64,000 bases of DNA from Kordia sp965224175 (GCF_965224175.1 NZ_OZ245041.1:1860001-1924000), one strand, 5' to 3'; positions 46,266 to 56,118 are shown, numbered from the stretch's first letter. Notes: generated by a model not told the origin, from the sequence alone. Numbers and translations: made by a program.

Positions 46266-48307
46266 TCTAATATAGTTGGCATAACAGCTACTGGTAATGG
46301 ATTTACTGCTAACGTAAAACTAGTAGTTGCGTAACAATCATTATTTACTTCAGTACTTTCTATTCTAACGAAAATAATTTCTCCATCACTACCAGAATAA
46401 GTGGTTGCTAAAGGATTCATATCATCATCTGCATCTGTTTGATTCGCATGAAATGTAATATTAAATTCTGCTGGATCTTGTCCTCCAAGAATTGTTCCTT
46501 CTTGCGTAGCAAAATTAAAGTCTTCAAGTCCATTACCATCATCATCACATTCTGCCATATCTGCAGGTTGATTTGCAATTGGCTGTGTGTTTATTTGAAT
46601 AGTAAATTGTGTTGTGTCACTACATGTTGCATTGTCATTATTTTCAATACGAACATAAATTGTTTGCGGATTTGAAGTATTTGTAAAAGCTGCCCCTAAA
46701 GGGTTTAATCCACTTGAAGCATCTCCCATATTTTCATGATAAGTAACAGTAAACAACATATCATCTTGCGTTCCTAATACTTGTACATCAAAATCAGTTA
46801 ATGTAAAATTTGCTAAGTCATCATTCGAATCATCATCACAAATAACAATATTTGCTACAGAGTTAGCTACTGGCTGCGTGTATAGTTCTAAATCAAAACT
46901 TGTAGTAGCAGAACACATTCCCGATAAATCTTCTATTCGCACAAAAATTGTCTCTGGGTTTGCTCCATTATTATATAATGTCGGCAATGGATTTAAGTCC
47001 ATTTCCGCATCATTTAACGTAGCATGATATGTGATATTAAAAAGTGCTGGGTCTTGTGCTAGCAATACATCATTATTTACTAAAGATAAATCGTACTCAA
47101 CACTAGTTACACCTGCAGGAGCACATTCTAATAAGTTATTTGGCTGGTTTGCTACTGGCACAGGGGCAAATTCGATGACTATACTATCTTCAGTACTACA
47201 ATTTGAAGATACTGCAACACTAACAGAATAAGTTCCTGGCGTTGTTACATCTAAAGTTGGGTTAGTTTCTCCTGTAAGTTCCATACCATCTCTAGACCAT
47301 GTATATGTCACTGAATCTAATGGAGATTCTGCATCTAGTGTGATTGACTCACCTTCACAAACTGGATTTCCAGTAGTTAATAATCTGTCTTGGCCTAAAT
47401 CAAATGCTCCAATATCAAAACTTCCTCCTTCTAAAAATACTGCAGAGTCAAAAGAAGAGTCTGTATAATCAGATATTAAAAGTCTAATTGTATATGTTTC
47501 TCCCGGTATTACTGTTGCTTCTGCTTTTAACGGAATTGTTTGTCCATCAAAAGCCGTTGACCCATTATTACTTCCTGGTGTATCATAATATTGTGGGAAA
47601 GCAAATTCTCCTAAACCACCTGTACCACAAGTAAATGTATGGATATTAGTTATACTCGCTGGAATATTTGTATTTGGTAATAGCGCAATATTTCTTCCTC
47701 CTAAATCTAGATTCAATTCTGGAGTTCCTGGATTTGCATCATGGTCATATGAATTTGTATCTGAAATTCCTGGTCCGCTTAAGATAAATGCAAAAGTATC
47801 AGCAAAATCACAAGGATAATTTGAAGCAGTTGTATATTCTTCTGAAGCTAATATATATCGAAAACTAATTTGATCTGATAAGGGCACAAATTGAAATTCG
47901 ATAGAAGTAGCGTTATTTGTAGTTCCTCCTCCAGCTAAAGCTACTAAATCAGGATCTCCTTCCCAAACTGCACTTCCAAAACCTAAATTTGTACCTGCAT
48001 TACTTATAGCAGTTACATTAGAACTACTTAGAATAATTCCTTCTGTAAATGGAAAAGTCGCAGTTCCAGTACTAAAGTAACCATAACTTTCAAAACCTTG
48101 ATTAGCTCCATTTGTCTCTCCAGCCAAATCGTCAGCTCCACTATGATTTGTTACTGTAATATTAGTGGGTTCATTTCCGCAGACATCTTGAAAAAGAACA
48201 TTTACAACTAACTCCTCTGGAGTCATTGTATCATCTATAGTAATCGTTTGCGAATACGCTTGTTGTCCTATAAATAGTAGTAGAACAAGTAATATTTTTG
48301 CCCTCAT
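41681..48307 (-). CDS. Giant T9SS-secreted adhesin-like protein B (choice-of-anchor-L N-terminus)
   Basis: The 2208-residue precursor has a signal peptide (cleavage after AYSQ). The N-terminal ~270 residues resemble the choice-of-anchor-L domain (FTEGIILSSSNV, SIEFQFVPLSDQISFRYILASEEY, FAFILSGPG). An Ig-like segment with VCEGESITLDAESPL and a long row of CDD...TGC repeats follow, then the same SprB-like and type B sorting domains as protein A. It is a cell-surface or secreted protein, probably binding a surface or polymer. A TATATTTG -7 box lies upstream; a terminator separates it from gene C. Confidence 0.85.
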   Translation of the reverse strand: MRAKILLVLLLFIGQQAYSQTITIDDTMTPEELVVNVLFQDVCGNEPTNITVTNHSGADDLAGETNGANQGFESYGYFSTGTATFPFTEGIILSSSNVTAISNAGTNLGFGSAVWEGDPDLVALAGGGTTNNATSIEFQFVPLSDQISFRYILASEEYTTASNYPCDFADTFAFILSGPGISDTNSYDHDANPGTPELNLDLGGRNIALLPNTNIPASITNIHTFTCGTGGLGEFAFPQYYDTPGSNNGSTAFDGQTIPLKAEATVIPGETYTIRLLISDYTDSSFDSAVFLEGGSFDIGAFDLGQDRLLTTGNPVCEGESITLDAESPLDSVTYTWSRDGMELTGETNPTLDVTTPGTYSVSVAVSSNCSTEDSIVIEFAPVPVANQPNNLLECAPAGVTSVEYDLSLVNNDVLLAQDPALFNITYHATLNDAEMDLNPLPTLYNNGANPETIFVRIEDLSGMCSATTSFDLELYTQPVANSVANIVICDDDSNDDLANFTLTDFDVQVLGTQDDMLFTVTYHENMGDASSGLNPLGAAFTNTSNPQTIYVRIENNDNATCSDTTQFTIQINTQPIANQPADMAECDDDGNGLEDFNFATQEGTILGGQDPAEFNITFHANQTDADDDMNPLATTYSGSDGEIIFVRIESTEVNNDCYATTSFTLAVNPLPVAVMPTILEECDDDTDGFTDFMLTDADAEILAGQTSTDAMTITYYETPVEAQTGVGTPLTSPYTNTTPVTQTIHIRIENTVTGCVNTSTLNLQVNPAITGTVPANYSVCDDTNGNDTDGFGTFDLSTLDAQILGGLAGTATVTYYETDALAQAGAVGTELPILYTTTTASLQIIHARVTDNITGCFDVVEVTLIVDPLPNLDNIPPMIACDFNSPGDMMEMFDLTVHTPVVENGQVGLTISYHLSETDADGNIGAVTNINGTDGQLVWVRAVNPLGCIQVGSFELQVEPLPFFVVPTPLEACDDETADGIAPTDLSVKNDEITASNPDLVVSYHLTNADAEGDVNALVLPYENTATPTTYTVSVRVEDINTGCHVVTQLTVNINDTPAVFPATPLEYCDTDNDGFGIFDIRSTESEITGGVLPGQVTVTYHETPEDADNDVNPLADTYTNINAYNQTIYVRVENVLTGCFNVVSLELIVHDSPEIAALDAVSLSECDDVSADQIAQFDLTEAEVDLLNGEDPLTHTVRYYNTQANAIAGTTTGEINNINAYSNIPPSPQVIWVRVEDQATDCASITNLTLIVDELPVLTQLPGLETCDAVTLNDGIEVFDLTSLAEDLLNSVPGISLQYYASQMDLDNDTPIADPTAYSNAEVGVQTIFVLATNDTTGCQNTITFDIRVNPLPSPTLDPNGMLSADECDDDNDGFVAFDLTALINDIINNEPDVVYSFHETASDANNNLNPLASPYTNIMMDTQTIYVLATNTVTGCFTVTPLTLTVVPIPELPLNITDLEACDEEPSDGFAMFDLTQTQMEIYGDQTPGDFTLSYHESEQDAIDAVSPIVNLTDYINITINQQTIWVRLEDNATECYAIGSFDIIVVVPPVLVQPTPFSLCDDLESGDESDEISSFDLTDKYIEITGGDTSLTLTYYASQMDLDNDTPIADPTAYQNTSNPQVLYIRASNAAGCTTDITMTLRVLPIPTPNTTPTILEACDDDSDGDAANGMLIFDLTQSEAEIVDNESNVTVSYHTTEADAEADTNPIADPTMHNVDMANADMNGQVIIYVRVESDIQIDSNMLPCYKVVALPVVVHPLPELTATAFTYVFCEYDNDNVGQFDWDVVTNSLDLLTAPQMVADFTVSYHPTVADAIANTNALVNGFENTSDPQTVFIRVENTATGCVNTNNIASLELSVEPIPTATAPATYELCAVDEADQDTAIFDLTSLDATIINGQMDMEVVYYETAADAAMDINAITNASTYMNTSNPQTLYARVRQMMTGCLSDPILFNLQVNPLPVFTLPADDILCVDDQGQALEERIIGVDFGAGFSYQWTTPNGPATTATVSVTTEGEYSVTVTDGNHPTNCTYSDSVTYEASSAPSVLNIQITTPAFADTHNVVATASGGSGVYEYQLDDGDWQTTGEFLDLRPGEHTVTVRDTNGCGELVRTFELIDYMKFFTPNGDEYHPTWNIIGLRNQPSAKIYIFDRYGKLLKQISPAGQGWDGTYNGTPMPSADYWFRVEYVDPFDGTPKEFIRNFTLKR

Positions 48308-48345
48308 AAAGTAATATTTCTGGTTAGTTTAGTATAGTATGTATT

Positions 48346-48353
48346 CAAATATA
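48346..48353 (-). promoter_or_regulatory. -7 promoter box for adhesin B
   Basis: On the minus strand it reads TATATTTG, 38 nt before the start of gene B. No clear -33 element. Confidence 0.4.
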
Positions 48354-48440
48354 TTAATAAGAAGATTAATCTTTTATTATTTTAACAATAAACCTAAGAA
48401 AAACCCTATCAATTATTCATATTTTTTTATGATTTACAAA

Positions 48441-48470
48441 AAAACCGAAGTTTTTTAATTCTTCGGTTTT
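48441..48470 (-). terminator. Terminator of adhesin C
   Basis: AAAACCGAAG and CTTCGGTTTT pair around a 10-nt loop, 46 nt after the stop of gene C. The stem core ACCGAAG/CTTCGGT is the same as in the terminator of gene A. Confidence 0.8.
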
Positions 48471-48516
48471 ATATTTTCTATGATTTCATTTTGATTTTTT
48501 ATTTCTTATAAATAAT

Positions 48517-51500
48517 CTATCTCTTCAAAGTAAAGTTTCTGATAAATTCTTTTGGTGTTCCATCAAATGGATCTACATATTCTACTCTAAACCAATAGTC
48601 AGCCGATGGCATTGGTGTTCCATTGTAGGTTCCATCCCATCCTTGTCCCGCTGGACTGATCTGCTTTAATAACTTACCATATCTGTCAAAGATGTAAATC
48701 TTTGCACTTGGTTGGTTTCTAAGTCCGATGATGTTCCATGTTGGGTGATACTCATCTCCGTTCGGTGTAAAGAACTTCATGTAGTCGATCAATTCGAAGG
48801 TTCTTACTAGCTCTCCACATCCATTGGTATCTCTTACCGTAACAGTATGCTCTCCTGGACGTAAGTCTAAGAATTCTCCTGTCGTTTGCCAATCACCATC
48901 ATCCAATTGGTATTCATACACTCCTGATCCTCCTGATGCCGTAGCCACTACATTGTGCGTGTCTGCAAAAGCTGGTGTAGTAATCTGAATATTCAATACA
49001 CTTGGTGCTGAAGATGCTTCATAAGTAACACTATCACTGTATGTACAGTTGGTTGGATGGTTTCCATCTGTTACCGTTACACTATATTCTCCTTCTGTAG
49101 TTACAGATACTGTAGCCGTTGTTGCTGGTCCATTTGGTGTTGTCCATTGATAACTAAAGCCTGCTCCGAAGTCTACTCCAATGATTCTTTCTTCTAATGC
49201 CTGTCCTTGATCATCCACACATAAGATATCATCTGCTGGTAGGGTAAACACTGGTAATGGATTCACCTGTAAGTTGAATAAGATTGGATCTGATAAACAT
49301 CCAGTCATCATCTGTCGAACTCTTGCATATAAGGTCTGTGGATTAGATGTATTCATATACGTTGAAGCATTAGTGATCGCATTGATATCCATTGCTGCAT
49401 CTGCCGCTGTTTCATAGTACACTACTTCCATATCCATTTGTCCATTGATGATCGTTGCATCTAAACTTGTCAAATCAAAGATCGCTGTGTCTTGATCTGC
49501 CTCATCTACTGCACATAACTCATAGGTTGCTGGCGCTGTTGCCGTTGGAATTGGTTCTACACTAAGCTCTAAACTAGCAATATTGTTGGTATTCACACAA
49601 CCTGTTGCAGTGTTCTCCACTCGGATAAATACCGTTTGTGGATCACTCGTGTTTTCAAATCCATTCACAAGGGCATTGGTATTAGCTAGTGCATCAGCTA
49701 CTGTTGGGTGATAACTCACCGTAAAGTCTGCTATCATCTGTGGTGCTGTTAATAGATCTAAGGAGTTGGTAACCACATCCCAATCAAATTGTCCCACATT
49801 ATCATTGTCATACTCACAGAATACATATGTAAATGCGGTAGCTGTTAATTCTGGTAGTGGATGAACCACCACTGGTAAAGCTACTACCTTGTAACATGGT
49901 AACATATTACTATCAATCTGGATGTCACTCTCTACTCTTACATAGATAATCACTTGTCCATTCATATCAGCATTCGCCATATCCACATTGTGCATCGTTG
50001 GATCTGCTATTGGGTTAGTGTCTGCCTCCGCATCTGCCTCTGTCGTATGGTAACTAACCGTTACATTACTTTCATTGTCTACAATCTCTGCCTCGGATTG
50101 TGTCAAATCAAAGATCAACATGCCATTGGCTGCATCTCCATCACTATCATCATCACAAGCCTCTAAAATCGTTGGCATTGTGTTTGGTGTTGGAATTGGA
50201 AGTACACGAAGTGTCATCGTGATATCCGTTGTACAACCGGCTGCATTGCTTGCTCTGATGTACAACACCTGTGGATTGCTTGTATTTTGATATGCTGTTG
50301 GATCTACTATTGGAGTATCATTGTCTAAATCCATTTGACTTGCATAATACGTCAAAGTTAAACTCGTGTCTCCTCCTGTGATCTCAATATATTTATCAGT
50401 AAGGTCAAAACTGCTGATCTCATCACTCTCATCTCCACTCTCTAAGTCATCACATAATGAGAATGGTGTTGGTTGTACCAGCACTGGTGGTGCTACCACA
50501 ATGATATCAAAACTACCTATAGCATAACACTCCGTAGCATTATCTTCTAAACGTACCCAGATCGTTTGTTGATTGATCGTAATGTTGATGTAGTCTGTAA
50601 GGTTGACTATCGGTGATACTGCATCAATCGCATCTTGTTCGCTCTCATGGTAACTCAAGGTAAAGTCTCCTGGTGTCTGATCGCCATAGATTTCCATCTG
50701 TGTTTGAGTTAGATCAAACATCGCAAATCCATCCGATGGCTCTTCATCACAAGCCTCTAAATCGGTAATGTTTAGTGGTAATTCTGGAATTGGAACAACC
50801 GTTAAGGTTAGCGGTGTCACTGTAAAACAACCTGTAACAGTGTTTGTCGCTAGCACATAGATCGTCTGGGTGTCCATCATGATATTCGTGTATGGACTTG
50901 CCAGTGGATTTAAGTTGTTGTTAGCATCAGAGGCTGTCTCATGGAAACTATAGACCACATCTGGCTCATTGTTGATAATATCGTTGATCAATGCTGTTAA
51001 ATCAAATGCAACAAATCCATCATTGTCATCATCACATTCATCGGCGCTCAACATTCCATTTGGATCTAGTGTTGGACTTGGTAATGGATTCACTCTAATA
51101 TCAAAGGTAATTGTGTTTTGACAACCAGTAGTATCATTCGTAGCCAATACAAAGATTGTTTGCACTCCAACTTCTGCATTACTATAAGCTGTTGGATCTG
51201 CTATTGGTGTGTCATTGTCTAAATCCATTTGACTAGCATAGTACTGAAGACTAATTCCTGGTACACTATTGAGTAAATCTTCCGCCAAAGAAGTCAAATC
51301 AAATACTTCAACTCCATCATTAAGTGTGATAGCATCACAGGTTTCTAATCCTGGTAATTGTGTAAGTACTGGAAGTTCATCTACAATTAAGGTTAGATTG
51401 GTGATACTTGCACAGTCCGTAGCTTGATCTTCCACACGTACCCAAATCACTTGTGGACTCGGTGGTATGTTACTGTAAGCATTTATATTGTTGATCTCAC

Positions 51501-53101
51501 CTGTGGTAGTTCCTGCAATAGCATTGGCTTGCGTGTTGTAGTAACGAACCGTATGAGTTAATGGATCTTCTCCGTTTAATAGATCTGTTTCTGCTTCCGT
51601 CAAATCAAATTGCGCGATTTGATCCGCACTTACATCATCACATTCTGAGAGACTCACAACATCAAGTGCAGCAATCTCTGGAGAATCATGAACAATTAAT
51701 TCCAAGGAAACTACATTGAAACAACCTGTAAGTACATTTTCAACACGTACATATATCGTTTGGTTATACGCATTGATATTCGTGTAAGTATCTGCTAGTG
51801 GATTTACATCATTGTCTGCATCTTCTGGCGTTTCGTGATACGTAACTGTTACTTGACCTGGAAGTACGCCGCCAGTGATTTCACTTTCTGTACTTCTGAT
51901 ATCAAAGATTCCAAAACCATCATTATCTGTATCACAGTATTCTAATGGAGTCGCTGGAAAAACAGCTGGTGTATCATTGATATTAACTGTCAATTGTGTC
52001 ACTACATGACAACCTGTATTGATATCTTCTACTCTTACAGAAACCGTATATGTAGTTGGTGTTGCCGTATTCTCATAAGGTAAAACTAGTGCATTCACAT
52101 CGCCTTCTGCATCTGCATTGGTCAAGTGATAAGACACTACTAGATCTGGATTTGAAGCCGTAATCTCATCATTCTTAACGGATAAATCTGTTGGTGCAAT
52201 TCCATCTGCTGTCTCATCATCACAGGCTTCTAGTGTAGTAGGTATAACAATTACTGGTAACTGTGGTACTTGCAATTCAAAACTTCCTACTTGGATACAA
52301 CCTAGTGGATTTACAGCTCGAACCCAAACAAGTTGCCCATCTGTTCCATTGATATTGGTAACAGCTCCTATATTTCCGTCTGCATCCGTCTCACTTAAGT
52401 GATAGCTTATTGTAAGTCCTACTTGACCATTTTCAACAACTGGTGTATGTACTGTCAAATCAAACATTTCCATCATATCTCCAGGACTATTAAAGTCACA
52501 AGCAATCATTGGTGGTATATTATCTAGGTTTGGAAGTGGATCCACAATTAAAGTTACTTCTACAACATCAAAACATCCAGTGATATTATCTGTAACTCGT
52601 GCATGAATGATTTGCAACGAAGCTGTCGTTGTTGTATACAGTATTGGAAGCTCTGTCCCTACTGCGCCTGCTTGCGCTAAAGCATCTGTTTCATAATACG
52701 TAACTGTTGCGGTTCCTGCTAATCCTCCTAGTATTTGAGCATCTAAAGTAGATAAATCAAAGGTTCCAAAACCATCTGTATCATTTCCATTTGTATCATC
52801 ACAAACACTGTAGTTTGCAGGAACTGTACCTGTAATTGCTGGATTTACTTGTAAATTTAAAGTTGAGGTATTTACACAGCCTGTTACAGTATTTTCGATA
52901 CGAATATGTATTGTTTGCGTAACAGGTGTAGTATTTGTGTATGGTGAAGTTAATGGTGTTCCTACTCCTGTTTGCGCCTCTACGGGTGTTTCGTAATAAG
53001 TAATCGTCATTGCATCCGTAGAAGTTTGACCCGCTAATATTTCTGCATCAGCATCCGTCAACATAAAATCAACAAAACCATCTGTATCATCATCACATTC
53101 T
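48517..53101. repeat. Near-identical 3' block, copy C
   Basis: About 4.58 kb match 41681-46265 and, over the first 3.44 kb, also 35813-39257. Base differences form a mosaic: some are shared with A only, some with B only. Confidence 0.9.
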
Positions 53102-56100
53102 TGTAATGTAGCTGGCACTACCGCTATTGGTAATGGATTTACAGTCACTTCAAAGCTTGTTGTCGCAGCACATATATTTGTTGCATCAGTACTTGTTACA
53201 CTCACAAATATTACGTCTGTTGCATTTACATTTGTATATGATGTTGGCAATGGATTTACGTTAGCATCTGCATCAGCTTGACTTGCATGGAAGTTTATAT
53301 TTACATCTGCAGAATCTTGCCCTCCAAGAATTGCCCCTTCTTGCGTAGTAAGATCAAACACTTCTGTTCCGTTATTAGTAGCATCATCACAAACAACCAT
53401 ATTTGCAGGTTGATTTGCAATTGGTTGATAGTCTACACAAATTTCGAAATTTGTTGTATCAAAACATGTCACATTGTTTACGTTTACAATACGAACATAA
53501 ATTTGCTCACATGCAGCTGTATTATTATATGGACTCGCTAATGGATTTAATCCAGCATCAGCATCTGCTTGCGAATTGTGATAAGTAACATCAAATAATG
53601 CTACATCTTGTGTTCCTAATACTTGCGGATCTAATGCATCAAGATCAAACGACTCAGTTCCGTCATTTGAATTGTCATCACAGACAGTAATATCTGCTAC
53701 TACATTAGCTATAGGCAATGCATCAACTACAACGTTAAATTGTATTGTTGACACACAGTTTGTTGTATTATCTTCTACTCTTACAATAATTAAATCCGTT
53801 TGATTCACATTTGAATACATTGTTGGCAGTGGATTTATATTCGCATCTGCATCAGCTGTAGTCGCATGGAAAGTTATTGTAAAATCTGCTGGATCTTGCG
53901 TTCCTAAGATTAAAGGTATTTGTGTTTCAAGATTGAATATTTCAACTCCGTCATTAGAAGCATCATCACAAACAACCATATTTGGCGGAGCTATAAGTGT
54001 TGGCTCAGGATTTAAGATTAAGTTGAATGAAGTAACTGCAAAACACGTAGGACTTGCATTATCTTGTACTCTTATGTAGATATCATCGACCGGAGCCGTT
54101 CCATTATTGTATAAACATGGAAGCGGGTTTACGTTATTATCTGCATCTAATTGCGTATCATGGTATGTTACAGTATAGTCTGCTGGATCTTGCGTTCCTA
54201 ATGCTAAAGCAGACTGAGCACATAAATCAAATTCTTCAACTCCATCATTTCCAATGTCACACAATACTAAATCTGGTACTGCATTTACAGTTGTATTTCC
54301 AATATTTATGGTAAATGATTCTACTTGAAAACAATCAATAGCGGTAGTTCCTGTATATGAGATTCTCACATAAATTACATCTCCATCATTAGCTGTGTAT
54401 GCTTGTGCTTGTGCATCAGTTAATGCATTAATACCAGCATCAGCGTCAGCCTGTGTTAAATGATAAGTAACTTCAATATCTGTCGTATCTGCAATTGGCG
54501 CAAGTACTTGTGCTGTATTTACAGTTAAGTCAAATACTTCTGTTACATTATTAGAACATTCTGATAAGTTAGAAGGTGGTGCGTTATTAATTTCAGGAGT
54601 AACATCAATACAAACAGTTTCAGAATATGTACATCCTAAATCATCTGTCATTTCATATGTATAACAGTGTTGTCCTGGCGTTGTTGGTTGAACTGTAATA
54701 ACGTTTCCTGTAGTATTTGTTATAGAAGGATCTGGCAACCATCCTTCAGTATCTACTACTGGCGTGAATGATTCGTCCGCAGGAAGAATTGCAGGATCAA
54801 AATCTAGATTCCAACTAAAAATATATCCATTATCAATTCCTAAGTTATCTGTAACTCTAATAGTCCAGTTTCCGTTTAAAGGGCTTCCTATTAAATCATC
54901 AAATCCATTATTATCTACAGGCAAATATGTTCCAGGCTGAAAAGCATTTCCTGTTCCTAAGTTAACTGTAGGACCGTCATCTAAATTAGTTGTTCCTGTA
55001 AGCGCAAAACAATAATCCGCTCCTACACCTGGTGTATTGGTACCATCGTCATTTGCTTGTCCAAGAAATGTTCCTCCACCATTATTTGGATAATCAAGTA
55101 ATAGTGCTTCTTGCCCATTTGGACTAATTATTATAATTTCTAAATCTCCTGTAAATGAATGCTCAATATTTAAACATATTTGTAATATTTCAGATCCTGC
55201 AGTCAATACTTGATCAGACTCGAAACAATCTACTGGAATTGATGTCTCGTAAGAAACTCCACTTCCATCAGGTAAAAATGTAACTCCACTAACAGGTGGC
55301 GTACACTCTACTATAAAAGGTGTTGGTGTTACAACTCCTGGTATTGTTGTACTATCTCCAAAACATATTATTGGATCTGTAGGTGTAGTTCCTGCAAAAC
55401 TTGGTGTTGTGGATACACGTACTACCTGATTAATTAAGTTATTGTTGGTACAGTTGTTTGTATCAGTTACTGTAAGATTTACAATATATGCTCCAGCATC
55501 TGGATATGTATGTGTTACTGATTCTCCAATAGCTGAGTTTCCATCACCAAAATCCCATTGATACTCAGATCCTGCTCCGTCATCACTAAATGTAGCACTC
55601 CCGTTGAAAGTTACGGTATCTCCTTGACAAATTTCTATAATATTGTTTGCGTCTACGGCTGGTACCGAAGAGTCTAACTGTGAGTTTATGGTTTGACATG
55701 GTGTAAAACACGAAATTTCCGCTTCCCAACCAATATTTACACCAGCGGCATCGGAAATAAATTCAATAGTAATACATCCAGAGGCATTTGCATTCGTTGC
55801 TACTACAACTCCTGGACTCGCAGTTCCTGTATAGGTTCCAAATTGTGGCGCTGCTGTACTATCACCATTATATATGTTCATGTTATCTGACATATTCTGA
55901 AGTCCAAAAGAAGTAAAGTCTAGTTGTACTTTATCTCCAGCATTATCTGGACAGATAGTCATTACAAAGTTTTCGTTATTTGAATACTGACCTGCTCCAC
56001 CGCCTCCAGTATCTAAGAAAGTACCTTGACATATATTAAAGGTACCATTTTCGATAATTACATCTTGTGCAAAACAAAATAGTGGTGCTATCAGAAAGAA

Positions 56101-56118
56101 GAGAAATATTTTTTTCAT
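48517..56118 (-). CDS. Giant T9SS-secreted adhesin-like protein C (CUB, PKD and P-domain N-terminus)
   Basis: The 2533-residue precursor, largest of the three, has a signal peptide (cleavage after CFAQ). A CUB-like domain comes first (about 22-135), then a PKD domain (YQWDFGDGNSAIGESVTHTYP, ~185-235), then a proprotein-convertase P-like domain (~255-455: ICLNIEHSFTGDLEIIIISP, NGNWTIRVTDNLG). About twenty CDD...TGC repeats, a SprB-like repeat and the type B sorting domain follow. It starts 10 nt after the small exported protein gene at 56129, so they share a transcript. Confidence 0.87.
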   Translation of the reverse strand: MKKIFLFFLIAPLFCFAQDVIIENGTFNICQGTFLDTGGGGAGQYSNNENFVMTICPDNAGDKVQLDFTSFGLQNMSDNMNIYNGDSTAAPQFGTYTGTASPGVVVATNANASGCITIEFISDAAGVNIGWEAEISCFTPCQTINSQLDSSVPAVDANNIIEICQGDTVTFNGSATFSDDGAGSEYQWDFGDGNSAIGESVTHTYPDAGAYIVNLTVTDTNNCTNNNLINQVVRVSTTPSFAGTTPTDPIICFGDSTTIPGVVTPTPFIVECTPPVSGVTFLPDGSGVSYETSIPVDCFESDQVLTAGSEILQICLNIEHSFTGDLEIIIISPNGQEALLLDYPNNGGGTFLGQANDDGTNTPGVGADYCFALTGTTNLDDGPTVNLGTGNAFQPGTYLPVDNNGFDDLIGSPLNGNWTIRVTDNLGIDNGYIFSWNLDFDPAILPADESFTPVVDTEGWLPDPSITNTTGNVITVQPTTPGQHCYTYEMTDDLGCTYSETVCIDVTPEINNAPPSNLSECSNNVTEVFDLTVNTAQVLAPIADTTDIEVTYHLTQADADAGINALTDAQAQAYTANDGDVIYVRISYTGTTAIDCFQVESFTINIGNTTVNAVPDLVLCDIGNDGVEEFDLCAQSALALGTQDPADYTVTYHDTQLDADNNVNPLPCLYNNGTAPVDDIYIRVQDNASPTCFAVTSFNLILNPEPTLIAPPNMVVCDDASNDGVEIFNLETQIPLILGTQDPADFTITFHATTADADANINPLPTMYSNVNQTDLIIVRVEDNTTNCVSTIQFNVVVDALPIANVVADITVCDDNSNDGTESFDLDALDPQVLGTQDVALFDVTYHNSQADADAGLNPLASPYNNTAACEQIYVRIVNVNNVTCFDTTNFEICVDYQPIANQPANMVVCDDATNNGTEVFDLTTQEGAILGGQDSADVNINFHASQADADANVNPLPTSYTNVNATDVIFVSVTSTDATNICAATTSFEVTVNPLPIAVVPATLQECDDDTDGFVDFMLTDADAEILAGQTSTDAMTITYYETPVEAQTGVGTPLTSPYTNTTPVTQTIHIRIENTVTGCVNTSTLNLQVNPAITGTVPANYSVCDDTNGNDTDGFGTFDLSTLDAQILGGLAGTATVTYYETDALAQAGAVGTELPILYTTTTASLQIIHARVTDNITGCFDVVEVTLIVDPLPNLDNIPPMIACDFNSPGDMMEMFDLTVHTPVVENGQVGLTISYHLSETDADGNIGAVTNINGTDGQLVWVRAVNPLGCIQVGSFELQVPQLPVIVIPTTLEACDDETADGIAPTDLSVKNDEITASNPDLVVSYHLTNADAEGDVNALVLPYENTATPTTYTVSVRVEDINTGCHVVTQLTVNINDTPAVFPATPLEYCDTDNDGFGIFDIRSTESEITGGVLPGQVTVTYHETPEDADNDVNPLADTYTNINAYNQTIYVRVENVLTGCFNVVSLELIVHDSPEIAALDVVSLSECDDVSADQIAQFDLTEAETDLLNGEDPLTHTVRYYNTQANAIAGTTTGEINNINAYSNIPPSPQVIWVRVEDQATDCASITNLTLIVDELPVLTQLPGLETCDAITLNDGVEVFDLTSLAEDLLNSVPGISLQYYASQMDLDNDTPIADPTAYSNAEVGVQTIFVLATNDTTGCQNTITFDIRVNPLPSPTLDPNGMLSADECDDDNDGFVAFDLTALINDIINNEPDVVYSFHETASDANNNLNPLASPYTNIMMDTQTIYVLATNTVTGCFTVTPLTLTVVPIPELPLNITDLEACDEEPSDGFAMFDLTQTQMEIYGDQTPGDFTLSYHESEQDAIDAVSPIVNLTDYINITINQQTIWVRLEDNATECYAIGSFDIIVVAPPVLVQPTPFSLCDDLESGDESDEISSFDLTDKYIEITGGDTSLTLTYYASQMDLDNDTPIVDPTAYQNTSNPQVLYIRASNAAGCTTDITMTLRVLPIPTPNTMPTILEACDDDSDGDAANGMLIFDLTQSEAEIVDNESNVTVSYHTTEADAEADTNPIADPTMHNVDMANADMNGQVIIYVRVESDIQIDSNMLPCYKVVALPVVVHPLPELTATAFTYVFCEYDNDNVGQFDWDVVTNSLDLLTAPQMIADFTVSYHPTVADALANTNALVNGFENTSDPQTVFIRVENTATGCVNTNNIASLELSVEPIPTATAPATYELCAVDEADQDTAIFDLTSLDATIINGQMDMEVVYYETAADAAMDINAITNASTYMNTSNPQTLYARVRQMMTGCLSDPILFNLQVNPLPVFTLPADDILCVDDQGQALEERIIGVDFGAGFSYQWTTPNGPATTATVSVTTEGEYSVTVTDGNHPTNCTYSDSVTYEASSAPSVLNIQITTPAFADTHNVVATASGGSGVYEYQLDDGDWQTTGEFLDLRPGEHTVTVRDTNGCGELVRTFELIDYMKFFTPNGDEYHPTWNIIGLRNQPSAKIYIFDRYGKLLKQISPAGQGWDGTYNGTPMPSADYWFRVEYVDPFDGTPKEFIRNFTLKR

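Noticed and set aside
37250..53588. Many plus-strand ORFs of 60-90 codons inside the giant adhesin genes, several repeated almost identically
   Set aside because: They are the opposite strand of the repeat-encoding DNA and recur only because the coding repeats recur. They lack plausible starts and any family pattern.
35813..56118. CRISPR-like or transposon-borne repeat array
   Set aside because: The repeats are in-frame protein repeats of 240-290 bp without uniform spacers. No transposase, integrase or cas gene is present.
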